Shown here one piece after another: positions 53,889 to 63,882 of a DNA stretch of 64,000 nucleotides. Below the pieces are notes generated by a model. It ran no database searches, was not told the DNA's origin, and worked only from the letters and a program-made list of their open reading frames with translations. The DNA is from Alteromonas salexigens (lineage in GTDB: Bacteria; Pseudomonadota; Gammaproteobacteria; Enterobacterales; Alteromonadaceae), in the NCBI RefSeq assembly GCF_025628895.1, contig NZ_JAOTJC010000008.1, forward strand, positions 124,001-188,000. The letters run 5' to 3'. Positions within the stretch are counted from its first letter, which is position 1. Every line of letters begins with the position of its first letter. A program made the translations under genes and the position numbers.

Positions 53889-56209
53889 AAGATGTAAGTC
53901 ATGAACGTGCAGGCAGTCTCACGCCTCTGTGTCAGCAGGTACTCAATACCGTCGCGCAACATAACATCAAGACGGTATCATTCGATATTTTTGACACCAT
54001 TGTGTTCAGAAATCACGGCCACCCTCAGGACATATTCGTCACTGCGTGTGAAAGCGTTAAGCAAGAGCGCTTCTTAGCGTTAGAGCCGGCAGAGTACTCT
54101 GAGCTTCGGGCGAGCGTAGAGCAGCGTGTAAAGCGCCAGGTTGACAGCGCTGAGGTTACACTCGATGACATTATTAGTGCGCTGCCGTTTGATGTGGAAT
54201 TGAGGCAAACACTACTCGAAGCAGAATTGCGTGCTGAATCAACGCATGGTTACATCAACCCCGCCATGCCCGCCTTAATAGAAAGCCTGCTGGCAAATGG
54301 TGTGCAGGTGATTCTGATTTCAGATATGTATTTAACCGGCAAGCAAATCTGCCGTTTATATTTTAATAACTATGCCGTATTGCGTGACCTTCCTTTGTAT
54401 GTTTCCGGAGAGCAACAATGTAACAAGGCGAGCGGCGAGCTTTTCAAGCTGGTTCAGCAACAACACGCACTTGAACCAGACAGCTGGTTGCATGTAGGCG
54501 ACCACCCCGTGTCTGACTATGAAGTTCCCCTGAAGCAGGGCCTGCATTGTGTATGGTTAAACAGCGAATTACCACAGGTCGATATTCTGCGGCAGGAACG
54601 TGCGTTGTTTGGCCAGAAGCAGGGGTATAACGCCTCCCGGTTAATCTCCGCAGCGCATTTCAAAGGAGCCCACGGAACAGCGGCATTTGCGCTTGGGACA
54701 TTTGTCTGGGGGCCGGTATTGTACGCTTTCGCAGACTGGATTATCGATCAGTCACGTGCTGCCGGAAGTCGCTGTATACTGTGTCTGATGCGTGAGGCCG
54801 AGGTTTTTGCACCCATCGTAGAGTTGCGTCTTCAACAGCGAGAGATTCACGGCATCACCGTTAAAAAACTTTATGCTTCCAGGAAGTCTACTTTCTGGCC
54901 GGCTATTGATGTCAGTCAGTCATCCTGGTTCGAAGACCTGATTTACGTATTGATTCAACGGCGCGGTTATACCGTGAGCGACTTCTACCGCGATTTCTGT
55001 CTGGAGACTGACGATATCTCTGCAAAGTATTCTGTTACCGGAGTACGAGATACCGACGGCATTTTCCACGCCGGTACCAACCTGCTTAAGTTGCTTACGC
55101 ATAAAGCCAGAGACAACAAGCACTTGGTTGAGGCGTATATTGTGCGTCAACGAGAGCTATTTAAACGCTACTATAAGTACGCTATCGGTGAAGATCTGAG
55201 CCATTGTAGTGTAGTCGACTTAGGTAATGGCGGCACGATATCGCACTCTGTCGAACGTATTTTAGATACCAGAAGTGCAGCTAACTTGCTGTTTTATTCT
55301 TCCGAGCGAATTTATCGTTATTCAGAGTATTCGTATTATACCAGTTTCATAAGCGCTGCCACCGATACCCGCAATATGAGACAACTTCTATCCCGGTCTC
55401 CCGAATGCATTGAGCCCTTCCTTGTCGGGACATGTGGGTCAGTTACAGGGTACCGGGACGATCACAGTGGCACGCCTGTCCAGGCCGACCACGTGGCTGC
55501 TAACAATGAGCTGGTTAGTGATTTTCTCGAAGGTGTAATGAGGTTTTTTCATACTCATCATACTAACGGCCAATCCGAAATCGCGGTTGACAGTGTATTA
55601 CCGGTTCTTTACCGCTACCTGCAGTTGCCCTCAGCCTTTGAGGCACGTTTATTTACACAATTGCAGCACCAGGACAACTTTGGTTCTAATGACGCTTATC
55701 CAATTATTACTGACGCACAATGTAGTGAAGTAACGCAATGGCCACTGCCGACGTTTTATCAGGAGTTTTGTCAGCATCCTAAGGTTAAGGTGGGCAAGAT
55801 ACACTGGCCGCAAGCTGTAATGACTTTAATCGATGACAAGTTTTTGGCCAGACAGTATGGACTTTTATCGATGGATACAGACCATGACGTGCTAAATCTG
55901 GTCGACAGGATCCTGAGCCTGGGCTGGCAGCGTTTTTCCGTTTACGGCGCTGGCCTGTTTTTCGAGAAGCTATTGCCCCACTTACAGAGACATAATCTTT
56001 GTGTTGAGCAATTAATTGACCGTAAAGCAGAAATTTCAGGTCCCTATGTTGTAGCAGGGTATACCGTGAAATCGTTACAGCAAGCGCTCGACGAGGGCTG
56101 CCAAAAAGTGCTCATTTCCTCATTCGCTTTTAAAGAGGAAATTGCACGTAACATCTACGAGCAGACAGTCGACAAACAGTCTGCAGCACTTGAGATACTA
56201 AGCCTGTGA
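53885..56209 (+). CDS. HAD-like protein with C-terminal small Rossmann domain
   Basis: A 774-residue protein. The N-terminal HAD domain (about residues 30-225) shows SFDIFDTIV (nucleophile Asp), LISDMYLTGKQ and HVGDHPVSDYEVP. A middle region of unknown fold includes CILCLMREAEVFAP and a conserved DLGNGGTISHSVERIL. The last 90 residues are a small Rossmann-like unit (RFSVYGAGLFFEKLLPHL) like those in the next two genes. It overlaps the preceding gene by four bases. It may be a multidomain sugar-processing enzyme; substrate unknown. Confidence 0.75.
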   Translation: MKDVSHERAGSLTPLCQQVLNTVAQHNIKTVSFDIFDTIVFRNHGHPQDIFVTACESVKQERFLALEPAEYSELRASVEQRVKRQVDSAEVTLDDIISALPFDVELRQTLLEAELRAESTHGYINPAMPALIESLLANGVQVILISDMYLTGKQICRLYFNNYAVLRDLPLYVSGEQQCNKASGELFKLVQQQHALEPDSWLHVGDHPVSDYEVPLKQGLHCVWLNSELPQVDILRQERALFGQKQGYNASRLISAAHFKGAHGTAAFALGTFVWGPVLYAFADWIIDQSRAAGSRCILCLMREAEVFAPIVELRLQQREIHGITVKKLYASRKSTFWPAIDVSQSSWFEDLIYVLIQRRGYTVSDFYRDFCLETDDISAKYSVTGVRDTDGIFHAGTNLLKLLTHKARDNKHLVEAYIVRQRELFKRYYKYAIGEDLSHCSVVDLGNGGTISHSVERILDTRSAANLLFYSSERIYRYSEYSYYTSFISAATDTRNMRQLLSRSPECIEPFLVGTCGSVTGYRDDHSGTPVQADHVAANNELVSDFLEGVMRFFHTHHTNGQSEIAVDSVLPVLYRYLQLPSAFEARLFTQLQHQDNFGSNDAYPIITDAQCSEVTQWPLPTFYQEFCQHPKVKVGKIHWPQAVMTLIDDKFLARQYGLLSMDTDHDVLNLVDRILSLGWQRFSVYGAGLFFEKLLPHLQRHNLCVEQLIDRKAEISGPYVVAGYTVKSLQQALDEGCQKVLISSFAFKEEIARNIYEQTVDKQSAALEILSL

Positions 56210-56243
56210 ACTGGGTGAACGAAAAAACCGGAGAAAAGTCAGC

Positions 56244-58490
56244 ATGAAGTTATCCCATGATCAAGGTTTACCCGCCGTCCCCTATACAGCCAGCATGACA
56301 TTTTGGGTACTTAGTGACACTTCACTGGATCAAATGAGTCGTCATTATCCAGAGTCCGTCTTAACCCCTGTTGCGGCAGAAACTATACCCGCAAACGGAC
56401 ATTTCTTATGTACCCAGCGTGAACTTAACGCACTTTCGAAGTGGCTGGACTCGTACCCTTCTGATGCTCTCGGCTCAATTGAACTCTATGCGACAGTCGT
56501 GCGCACTGACAACGACGAATTAGGCCAAGCGGAAACTGAAAAGTATTTATACGATTTGGGCTTTCACCTTGATCCGCGAGAGTGGCAGCAGCGAGATTAT
56601 GCCGCGTTGCATGATAGCCGTGGCTTCATCAGCACGACTTTCAGACTTATAAAGCAAACGGGACACCCGCTGTGTACCCTGCCAAACCTGCTTGAAGAGC
56701 GGGACCTCCATATGGACATGCTCAGGGAGTTTTCCTCTCGATCTGATGCACATGTTTACCGATATGCATTTGCTCAGGAGTTGATTCGGCCCGGCGACAG
56801 GGTCCTTGATTGTGCATGCGGACTTGGTTATGGCAGCTATTTATTGTCACTAAATGAAAATGCAAGCAACGTAACAGCAGTGGACATTTGTAAAGACAGC
56901 GTCGCTTACGCCAATCAAGTGTATGGGCATGCAGGCCTGAGATATCAAAGTCTCGATATTGATTGCTATGCTGATACCCAATTTGAACCATTTGACCTTA
57001 TCACTTCGTTTGAGACAATTGAGCATGTCCGGGATTACCACTCGTTCTTCAAGTTGTGTCTACGGAGTTTAAAACCTGACGGAAGGATCATTGCAAGCGT
57101 ACCCTACATGTGGGTAGATGAAACGGGGAAAGATCCAAATCCATACCACTTTCATGAGTTTGACTGGGATAAGTTTGCCGCATTGTTTGCCGAGTATGGG
57201 CTTATCATTGAGGCTCGCTATCAGCAAGCCGCTCCGGGCGGGTTTAAACTGCCCAATGCTCCCCGGCGTTTTGAACAGGTTGCAATTGAAGCTGGCGAAG
57301 TTGAAACCGAGTGGCTTATTGTCATTGCAACACCTGATCTGACCCATTCATTATGGCAGCCGCAACAAACGCTGCCTTACCAGAACCTTCAATACCCCGA
57401 TGCTGGCAAAGTAAAATACCTCGATTTTGAAAATGGTTATGACAACCCCTGGTTACATCGTCAGCTTGTCCAGGTTGGACAGCGGATTGAAGACTCCGCA
57501 GTGCGTCAGGGTTACCTAAGAAAGCTCTTACGGCACACTGACGACGATAAACTGATGTTGCTTACCCTTCTGGGTTATACCATAAGCAGAAATGACCCGG
57601 AGCAACCCGCATGGCTGTCTGAAGCTGAGGGAGCGCTTAACGCATATAACGGCGAGATTGTTGAGAATCCCTTTACACTGAGATGGTTTGTGTCACTGGC
57701 CTCTCTGTGTGCCTCGCGGCACCAATCGTTAGGGCAGCATTCAGAGGCTGCAGAGCTGTTTACGCGAATCACTGCATTAGATTGTAATGATTTCTGCCCT
57801 GTCCTGAATATCAAAGCCATTGAAGCGCACTATGCCCTGGCGAAAGTTTATCTTTTGCAGAATAAGCAATCTCATGCGATACAGCACCTTGAATCCGGTA
57901 AATCCCTGATATTTAAGTCGACGGAAACGTTTGAAAAATGTGTGGCGACAGGTGAAGACCGGCAGGCCGACTTTTTATGGAGTGAGATGGCCGAGCTATA
58001 TGATGCCGGGGCGTTACTTAACAAGATGTTAATTGCTATCAAGAATTGCGTCCCCCGGCAGGGCATTCTAAGGCAAGCACATACCTGGGAAGAAAATAAA
58101 CGGTTCGGACTTTTCAATCTGATTGAAAAGTACCGACACACACCCGAGCGGGCTTATCAGGCGGATATGCAGTTAATCGCCAGGTCTTATATCAATAAGC
58201 TGGTAGATAAATTAGTGAATTTGCCGCATTACCAACGAATTCTGATTTGGGGCACAGGGGTAGTAGCGACGGAAGTTTGCACGGCGCTACAGAAGAAAAA
58301 TATTGAGGTTATGGGGTTTTTAGACTCATCAGCCCGTGATAAGCAGATGCTGTGCTCCTTACCGGTCATGACGCCAGATAAAGTTCCTGGATTAGACCCT
58401 GACACAATAGTACTAACTTCTGTCGGCTCATCAGCGGCGATGGCAGAGTCCTTGAGCGACATCAAGGCTCACCTGGTATATTTGGCCTGA
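56244..58490 (+). CDS. SAM methyltransferase with C-terminal Rossmann domain
   Basis: A 748-residue protein with an N-terminal segment of unknown role, then a class I methyltransferase domain at about residues 180-300 (VLDCACGLGYGSYLLSL; ITSFETIEHVRDY). A helical repeat-like region follows (about 480-600, ASRHQSLGQHSEAAELF) and a C-terminal small Rossmann unit at about 665-748 (ILIWGTGVVATEVCTALQKKN). The last unit resembles the ends of the preceding HAD protein and the start of the next one. It may methylate a sugar or flagellin residue. Confidence 0.8.
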   Translation: MKLSHDQGLPAVPYTASMTFWVLSDTSLDQMSRHYPESVLTPVAAETIPANGHFLCTQRELNALSKWLDSYPSDALGSIELYATVVRTDNDELGQAETEKYLYDLGFHLDPREWQQRDYAALHDSRGFISTTFRLIKQTGHPLCTLPNLLEERDLHMDMLREFSSRSDAHVYRYAFAQELIRPGDRVLDCACGLGYGSYLLSLNENASNVTAVDICKDSVAYANQVYGHAGLRYQSLDIDCYADTQFEPFDLITSFETIEHVRDYHSFFKLCLRSLKPDGRIIASVPYMWVDETGKDPNPYHFHEFDWDKFAALFAEYGLIIEARYQQAAPGGFKLPNAPRRFEQVAIEAGEVETEWLIVIATPDLTHSLWQPQQTLPYQNLQYPDAGKVKYLDFENGYDNPWLHRQLVQVGQRIEDSAVRQGYLRKLLRHTDDDKLMLLTLLGYTISRNDPEQPAWLSEAEGALNAYNGEIVENPFTLRWFVSLASLCASRHQSLGQHSEAAELFTRITALDCNDFCPVLNIKAIEAHYALAKVYLLQNKQSHAIQHLESGKSLIFKSTETFEKCVATGEDRQADFLWSEMAELYDAGALLNKMLIAIKNCVPRQGILRQAHTWEENKRFGLFNLIEKYRHTPERAYQADMQLIARSYINKLVDKLVNLPHYQRILIWGTGVVATEVCTALQKKNIEVMGFLDSSARDKQMLCSLPVMTPDKVPGLDPDTIVLTSVGSSAAMAESLSDIKAHLVYLA

Positions 58491-58507
58491 GCGGACGAAA
58501 AGCGAAA

Positions 58508-59779
58508 ATGTTATCTGCAAAAAACATCGCCGTCATCGGTACTGGCAGCAGTGCAAAGAGCTTTGTTGAATCTTTCGGCGCCAATAAGAAACTGTGCTTT
58601 TATAATTCTCAGGGTGAGGGGGAATTCATCGGACAACAAGTGCGTCATTTGGCCACCTTGCAGAAAGATCACTACGACATCGTAGTCGTTGCAGTTTACG
58701 ATTATGCCGAGCTGACTGAACAACTAGACAAGCTTACCGATGCGCCGCTGTACTGGTTTAATGCTGTGAGCCATGAACTCACCCAGCTGTCGGATCTATA
58801 TGGTGACAATAATGATCATTTTATCGCCAAGGCTGATGTGTTAACGGTGGTCTACGACTTTAGGGTAGCCCCTCCCACCTATGACTTATTAAATTTCTTG
58901 GTTCGTTGCAAGCTGGAAGCTAACCAACAAAACGCTCAATCGCTCGAGGTCATTTTTTGCCCAGGGGACAAACAAGGATTTCGCAAAGATATAGACTTCT
59001 TTTCCGTGGAAGAAATGAATTTTCGAATAGTGAATTTACTGCTTCCTCTGGTTAAGTTAGTTGATCCAAACGCCTCGATTTTCCTGGCTCATTCAAGACG
59101 AGAGGCACGCGAACGTTTTGAATCAGCGCCCAAGCGCTTTCCTTCAAAACATGATTTTTTACGACCTCAGCCGAGACACTTTTTCTATGAGCTGTTTGAG
59201 TTTATGGGTGATAAGCAATCACACATGATCCTCAATGCTTCAGCATTTTACAGAGAAAAGGTTAATCAGTGGAGCAGTTCCCGTGGTCTGAATTTTACGC
59301 AGACGGTGGTGATTACGTTACGGGAAAGTAGCGCCCACAACGCGAGGAACAGCGATTTAAAGCTTTGGCGAAATATTGCCGATAGATTACTTACCAGTGG
59401 ATTGGATGTGGTAATTGTTCGGGACACAGAAACTGCTTTATTACCTTTGAGCTGGGAGGGGATTTATGAATTCCCTGAAGCAGCATTGAACGTGCATATG
59501 CGATTGGCATTGTATGAACAGGTGCGTTTTAACGTGGCGGTAAGTAACGGTTCACAAGCGTTAATGTCATTGTCTAAATCATGCAAATATCTGCTGTTCG
59601 GGATGCACAACACTACCTGTACATCAAACACTGCTGAACATCTTAAAAAGATTGGTATGATCTACGGTAACAGCCAACGTCTCGGTGCAGTTGACGGACA
59701 GTATCTTTGTTGGGATGAAGTAACTGAAGTCAATGTATGGAATGCCATCACAAGACTTATGACAGAGAAGAAATTATGA
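58508..59779 (+). CDS. unknown two-domain protein, possible glycosyltransferase
   Basis: A 423-residue protein. Residues 1-100 form a small Rossmann-like unit (KNIAVIGTGSSAKSFVESFG, then YDIVVVAVYDYAEL). The rest, about 130-423, shows alternating alpha/beta segments such as VVITLRESSAHNARNSDLKLW and VRFNVAVSNGSQALMSLSKSCKYLLFG, reminiscent of a GT-B half. No definite motif is seen. It overlaps the next gene by four bases. Not assigned further. Confidence 0.65.
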   Translation: MLSAKNIAVIGTGSSAKSFVESFGANKKLCFYNSQGEGEFIGQQVRHLATLQKDHYDIVVVAVYDYAELTEQLDKLTDAPLYWFNAVSHELTQLSDLYGDNNDHFIAKADVLTVVYDFRVAPPTYDLLNFLVRCKLEANQQNAQSLEVIFCPGDKQGFRKDIDFFSVEEMNFRIVNLLLPLVKLVDPNASIFLAHSRREARERFESAPKRFPSKHDFLRPQPRHFFYELFEFMGDKQSHMILNASAFYREKVNQWSSSRGLNFTQTVVITLRESSAHNARNSDLKLWRNIADRLLTSGLDVVIVRDTETALLPLSWEGIYEFPEAALNVHMRLALYEQVRFNVAVSNGSQALMSLSKSCKYLLFGMHNTTCTSNTAEHLKKIGMIYGNSQRLGAVDGQYLCWDEVTEVNVWNAITRLMTEKKL

Positions 59780-60714
59780 CTATTTTAGTAACCGGCGCCT
59801 GCGGCTATAAAGGGTCCGTTTTGGTACCAAAACTGTTAACGCAGGGATACCACGTCCATGCTATTGATACCCAATGGTTTGGAAATTTTTTAGCGCCGCA
59901 CCCCAACCTGACGGTGACCAAGTTAGACGTGAGAATGCTTAACGATATTGATCTTAGTGCAGTTGAGTCGATAATTCATCTGGCATCAGTCGCCAATGAT
60001 CCCTGCGGTGACTTAGACCCGAAACTGACTTGGGAAATAAGTGCATTGGCAACAATGCAGCTTGCAGATCGCGCCGCACGAGAAGGCGTAAAGCACTTTA
60101 TTTACGCGTCATCGGGAAGCGTGTATGGCGTGAAGGGAGAAGAACAGGTAACCGAAGATCTGACCCTCGAACCATTGTCTGAATATAATAAAACTAAAAT
60201 GGTCTCAGAGCGCGTCCTGTTAAGTTATTCTGATCAAATGGTAGTCCAGATTGTGCGCCCTGCCACCGTGTGTGGTCTTTCTCCCAGAATGCGTCTGGAT
60301 GTATCGGTTAACATGTTGACCATGCAGGCCCTGATAAACAAGGAAATCACAGTTTTCGGCGGGCAACAGACCCGGCCCAATATTCATATCGATGATATTA
60401 CCGATCTCTATTTGTTTTTACTCGAACACCCGGAAGTAACCGGCGTTTATAACGCAGGTTTCGAGAATATTTCAATTTTAGATATCGCGGAGCAGGTGTG
60501 TAACAGCATTGACGCGAAAATTACGGTAACGCCTTCCAACGATCCGCGGTCTTACCGCATCAATTCAGATAAGTTGCTGAAGTGTGGCTTCCGACCTAAA
60601 AAATCTGTGCAGCATGCCATCAATGAAATATCACAGGCATACCGTGAAGGCCAGTTAGTGAATGAAGATCGCTGGCATAATCTTAAATGGATGCAGCGGG
60701 AAGTGTTAGGGTGA
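59776..60714 (+). CDS. NAD-dependent epimerase/dehydratase (extended SDR)
   Basis: A 312-residue nucleotide-sugar enzyme. It has the cofactor motif TGACGYKGS, YASSGSVYGVKGEE, and the YxxxK catalytic motif in YNKTK. The end ISILDIAEQVCNSIDAKITVTPSN matches epimerases. ATG 59776 overlaps the previous stop as ATGA and has GAGAAG upstream. The substrate sugar is unknown. Confidence 0.9.
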   Translation: MTILVTGACGYKGSVLVPKLLTQGYHVHAIDTQWFGNFLAPHPNLTVTKLDVRMLNDIDLSAVESIIHLASVANDPCGDLDPKLTWEISALATMQLADRAAREGVKHFIYASSGSVYGVKGEEQVTEDLTLEPLSEYNKTKMVSERVLLSYSDQMVVQIVRPATVCGLSPRMRLDVSVNMLTMQALINKEITVFGGQQTRPNIHIDDITDLYLFLLEHPEVTGVYNAGFENISILDIAEQVCNSIDAKITVTPSNDPRSYRINSDKLLKCGFRPKKSVQHAINEISQAYREGQLVNEDRWHNLKWMQREVLG

Positions 60715-61274
60715 AATCGTTAATTCAACAGTACCAGCAGCGCCTTTGTCGTGAAATTGAGAACCTGGATGAGAAGGCGATAGAGCAACTGGCTTTGTCC
60801 TTACTTGAATGTTGTCACGAGCGTCGGCAGGTATTCATATGTGGGAACGGCGGCAGTGCTGGCAATGCCATTCATATTGCAAACGACTTTTTGTATGGTA
60901 TCGACCCGGAAGGTAAGAGAGCCATGCGTGTTGAAGCACTGCCGGCGAATACCAGTGTTCTGACCTGTCTTGGAAATGATATAGGCTATGCAAATATATT
61001 TGCTCATCAGCTTCAGGTTAAGGCCAGAGAGCGGGACGTACTGATAGTGCTTTCAGGGAGTGGTAATTCGAATAATATCGTGAATGCGCTGACAACGGCA
61101 CGCAAGCTCGAGATGCAGACTTTTGCGATCCTTGGTTTTACAGGCGGCAAGGCGCGCGAGTTAGCCGACGTTGCAATTCACAATGATATTAACGATATGC
61201 AAATTGCTGAAGACCTGCAGTTAATCGTAGGACATATGCTAATGCAGTATCTCCATCGGGAGTTATCCTTATGA
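60711..61274 (+). CDS. SIS-domain sugar isomerase, GmhA-like
   Basis: A 187-residue SIS protein that looks like phosphoheptose isomerase: FICGNGGSAGNAIHIANDFLYG, then VLIVLSGSGNSNNIVNALTTARKL, and the helix AEDLQLIVGHMLMQYLHREL with the catalytic region. GmhA turns sedoheptulose 7-phosphate into D-glycero-D-manno-heptose 7-phosphate. With the GT9-like gene this hints at a heptose in the glycan; that is inference. GTG 60711 overlaps the epimerase stop; an ATG at 60687 lies earlier. Confidence 0.88.
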   Translation: MKSLIQQYQQRLCREIENLDEKAIEQLALSLLECCHERRQVFICGNGGSAGNAIHIANDFLYGIDPEGKRAMRVEALPANTSVLTCLGNDIGYANIFAHQLQVKARERDVLIVLSGSGNSNNIVNALTTARKLEMQTFAILGFTGGKARELADVAIHNDINDMQIAEDLQLIVGHMLMQYLHRELSL

Positions 61275-62260
61275 GTGAGTATGTAGCCATATTGGGAAGT
61301 AACTCTTTTTCTGGCGCAAGCTACGCCCGGCACTTGCTCGCTCAGGGTAAGCAAGTAATCGCTATTAGTCGCTCGCCGGAGCCGGTCACAGCACTGCTGC
61401 CATATGCATGGGATGACGCCAGTAACTTACGTTTCCATCAATTGGACCTCAACAATGACCTTGATGCTATAGACAACCTGTTAGATAAATACCAGGTACC
61501 TACGGTAGTTAATTTTGCTGCGCAAAGCATGGTAGGACAGTCTTGGGAGTGGCCGGAACACTGGTTTATGACTAACGCGGTGTCGACCATAAAGTTACAT
61601 AACAGGCTACGTCACAAAGATTACCTGGATAAGTACGTACACATCTCCACCCCTGAAGTGTACGGCTCTTGCAGTGGGTTTGTGGCTGAACACGATCATT
61701 ATAAACCAAGTACCCCCTATGCTGTTTCTCGCGCGGCAGCGGATATGAGTTTGCAAACATTCTTCGACGTGCACAAATTCCCGGTAGTATCTACGCGGGC
61801 TGCCAACGTGTATGGCCCCGGCCAACAGCTTTACCGCATCATACCCAAAACTATCATGAGTATACTGCTGGGACGTAAACTGCCGCTACACGGAGGCGGG
61901 CACTCTGAGCGCTCATTTATTCATATAGACGATGTTTCTTCTGCCACGCAAAAAATCAGTGAAAAGGGAGAACTGGGAAAGTGCTATCACATTTCTACTG
62001 AGCGTACTGTCACAATCAGGAATCTTGTAGAGCTGATCTGTCAGGAGATGCAAGTAGACTTCAATGAGGTATGCGAGGTCACCGACGATCGTCCCGGGAA
62101 AGATTCTGCTTATTTGTTAGATGCTTCGTTACTGCGCAATACATTAGGTTGGCAGGACAAAATTTCATTGGAAGACGGTATTGCGCAAACACTTGCCTGG
62201 GCGAAGGATTATTATTCCACGCTCAAGAACGAGTCTTTAGATTATCAGCACAAAGAATAA
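61271..62260 (+). CDS. SDR epimerase/dehydratase with altered motifs
   Basis: A 329-residue protein of the dTDP-glucose 4,6-dehydratase/GDP-mannose dehydratase group (STPEVYGSCSGFVAEHDHYKPSTPYAVSRAAADM). The usual glycine pattern at the N-terminus is GSNSFSG, and the YxxxK motif reads YAVSR, with Arg for Lys. It also has the ARAANVYGPGQQLYRI-type loop (STRAANVYGPGQQLYR). These changes could alter or weaken catalysis. It overlaps the SIS gene by four bases. Confidence 0.85.
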   Translation: MSEYVAILGSNSFSGASYARHLLAQGKQVIAISRSPEPVTALLPYAWDDASNLRFHQLDLNNDLDAIDNLLDKYQVPTVVNFAAQSMVGQSWEWPEHWFMTNAVSTIKLHNRLRHKDYLDKYVHISTPEVYGSCSGFVAEHDHYKPSTPYAVSRAAADMSLQTFFDVHKFPVVSTRAANVYGPGQQLYRIIPKTIMSILLGRKLPLHGGGHSERSFIHIDDVSSATQKISEKGELGKCYHISTERTVTIRNLVELICQEMQVDFNEVCEVTDDRPGKDSAYLLDASLLRNTLGWQDKISLEDGIAQTLAWAKDYYSTLKNESLDYQHKE

Positions 62261-62275
62261 GGAGTAGAGTAACTT

Positions 62276-62929
62276 ATGGAAATCGATCTGTTACGAAACT
62301 ACCCCAAAACCAAACGAAATACTCAAGCCCGTAGTGAAGAAAAAACGCCGGAAGTAAGAGCGGTCGCCCGCCAGTTTGGTGAGGAATTTTTCGATGGTGA
62401 CCGCCAGTATGGCTACGGCGGCTTCAGTTACCAGCCGAGATTCTGGCAACCGGTTATCCCTGATCTGCAAGATCACTATAAATTGAACAGTGAAAGTCGC
62501 GTATTAGATGTGGGATGTGCAAAGGGATTCTTTTTGTACGACTTGCAGCAACTTATTCCTGGGATTACCGCCAAAGGTGTTGATGTTTCAGAGTATGCGA
62601 TTGAAAACGCTAAGCCCGAAGTCGCAGAACACATGGCCGTGGCTTGTGCCAGCGACTTGCCATTTGCTGACGATAGTTTCGATTTGGTGATGAGCGTAAA
62701 TACAGTGCATAACCTTGAGAAAGAGGCCTGCGGGAAAGCGTTGCAGGAAATTATGCGCGTATCTCGCGGTAACGCATTTATCACTGTCGATGCGTATCGG
62801 GATGACGAGGAAAAAGCGCGCATGTACGAATGGAATCTCACTGCCAAAACTATTATGCACGTGGACGAATGGAAAGCGTTTTTTAAACAGGTAGGGTACA
62901 CCGGCGACTATTACTGGTTCATTCCATGA
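62276..62929 (+). CDS. class I SAM-dependent methyltransferase
   Basis: A 217-residue methyltransferase with VLDVGCAKGFFLYDLQQL (motif I), VDVSEYAIENAK and SFDLVMSVNTVHNLEKEACG. The first 60 residues are charged. It could methylate a sugar or the flagellin glycan. It overlaps the next gene by four bases (ATGA). Confidence 0.88.
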   Translation: MEIDLLRNYPKTKRNTQARSEEKTPEVRAVARQFGEEFFDGDRQYGYGGFSYQPRFWQPVIPDLQDHYKLNSESRVLDVGCAKGFFLYDLQQLIPGITAKGVDVSEYAIENAKPEVAEHMAVACASDLPFADDSFDLVMSVNTVHNLEKEACGKALQEIMRVSRGNAFITVDAYRDDEEKARMYEWNLTAKTIMHVDEWKAFFKQVGYTGDYYWFIP

Positions 62930-63882
62930 ATAAATTGTTAGCTTATTATCACGATGTTTTGCGGATCCGTTTGATTGAAGAAGCCATCGCCACTCGATAT
63001 TCAGATCAACAAATGCGGTGTCCAACTCACTTATCTATCGGACAGGAAGCTGCAGCTGTGGGAGTGTCCAGAAGTTTGCGGGTGACTGATAATGTCTATA
63101 GTTCCCACCGTGCACATGCACATTACCTGGCTAAGGGCGGATCATTAAAGGCGCTAATTGCAGAGTTGTACGGTAAGCAAGATGGCTGTACCGGAGGACG
63201 AGGTGGTTCCATGCACCTGACTGATCTCGATGCCGGCTTTATTGCCAGCACCGCCATTGTGGGAAATAGCATACCTCTGGCCGTGGGAAACGCCTTACAT
63301 CAGCAAGTTCAGAGGCTGGACCATATAACGGTCACTTATTTTGGGGATGGCGCTACAGAAGAAGGGAGCTTCTATGAAGCTGCAAATTTTGCCGCACTTA
63401 AACAGCTACCCGTATTATTCGTTTGCGAAAACAACCGGTTTTCAGTTTATAGTCCGATGACAGTGAGACAGCCAAGCGGGCGGTCCATTGTCGAGCTTTC
63501 TCGTGCAATTGGCCTTCGCGCAGAAGAAGTAGATGGCAACGACGTGGAAGCCGTACACAAAGCCAGCGAAACGTTGGTAGACAAAGTGCGGAAGGGGGAG
63601 GGGCCAGCCCTACTGGAGTGCCATACCTACCGCCACCGTGAACATTGTGGTCCCAACTTTGATGACCAGTTGGGTTACCGAGCTCCCGAAGAAGTGGAGC
63701 AGTGGATGCAACGGGATCCCGTTACTCAACTTCATAACAAGCTGGTGTCTGCTGGGGTCGACGAATCCCGCTTGGTGTTGCTGAAGCAACAAATTGAAGA
63801 CGAAATCTACGAAGCATTTGCGTTCGCTAAGGCGAGTTCAACACCAAACCCTGACTATAATGACCGGTACCTATATGCCTGA
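62926..63882 (+). CDS. TPP-dependent dehydrogenase E1 alpha subunit-like
   Basis: A 318-residue protein with the E1 alpha fold (SIGQEAAAVGVSRSL, SHRAHAHYLAKGGSL, GGRGGSMHL) and the TPP motif from GDGATEEGSFYEAANF to ENN. It is paired with a partial E1 beta gene. Similar pairs in glycan loci have been linked to acyl or acetoin-type chemistry, but the substrate here is unknown. It may feed the acyl module upstream. Confidence 0.9.
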   Translation: MNKLLAYYHDVLRIRLIEEAIATRYSDQQMRCPTHLSIGQEAAAVGVSRSLRVTDNVYSSHRAHAHYLAKGGSLKALIAELYGKQDGCTGGRGGSMHLTDLDAGFIASTAIVGNSIPLAVGNALHQQVQRLDHITVTYFGDGATEEGSFYEAANFAALKQLPVLFVCENNRFSVYSPMTVRQPSGRSIVELSRAIGLRAEEVDGNDVEAVHKASETLVDKVRKGEGPALLECHTYRHREHCGPNFDDQLGYRAPEEVEQWMQRDPVTQLHNKLVSAGVDESRLVLLKQQIEDEIYEAFAFAKASSTPNPDYNDRYLYA

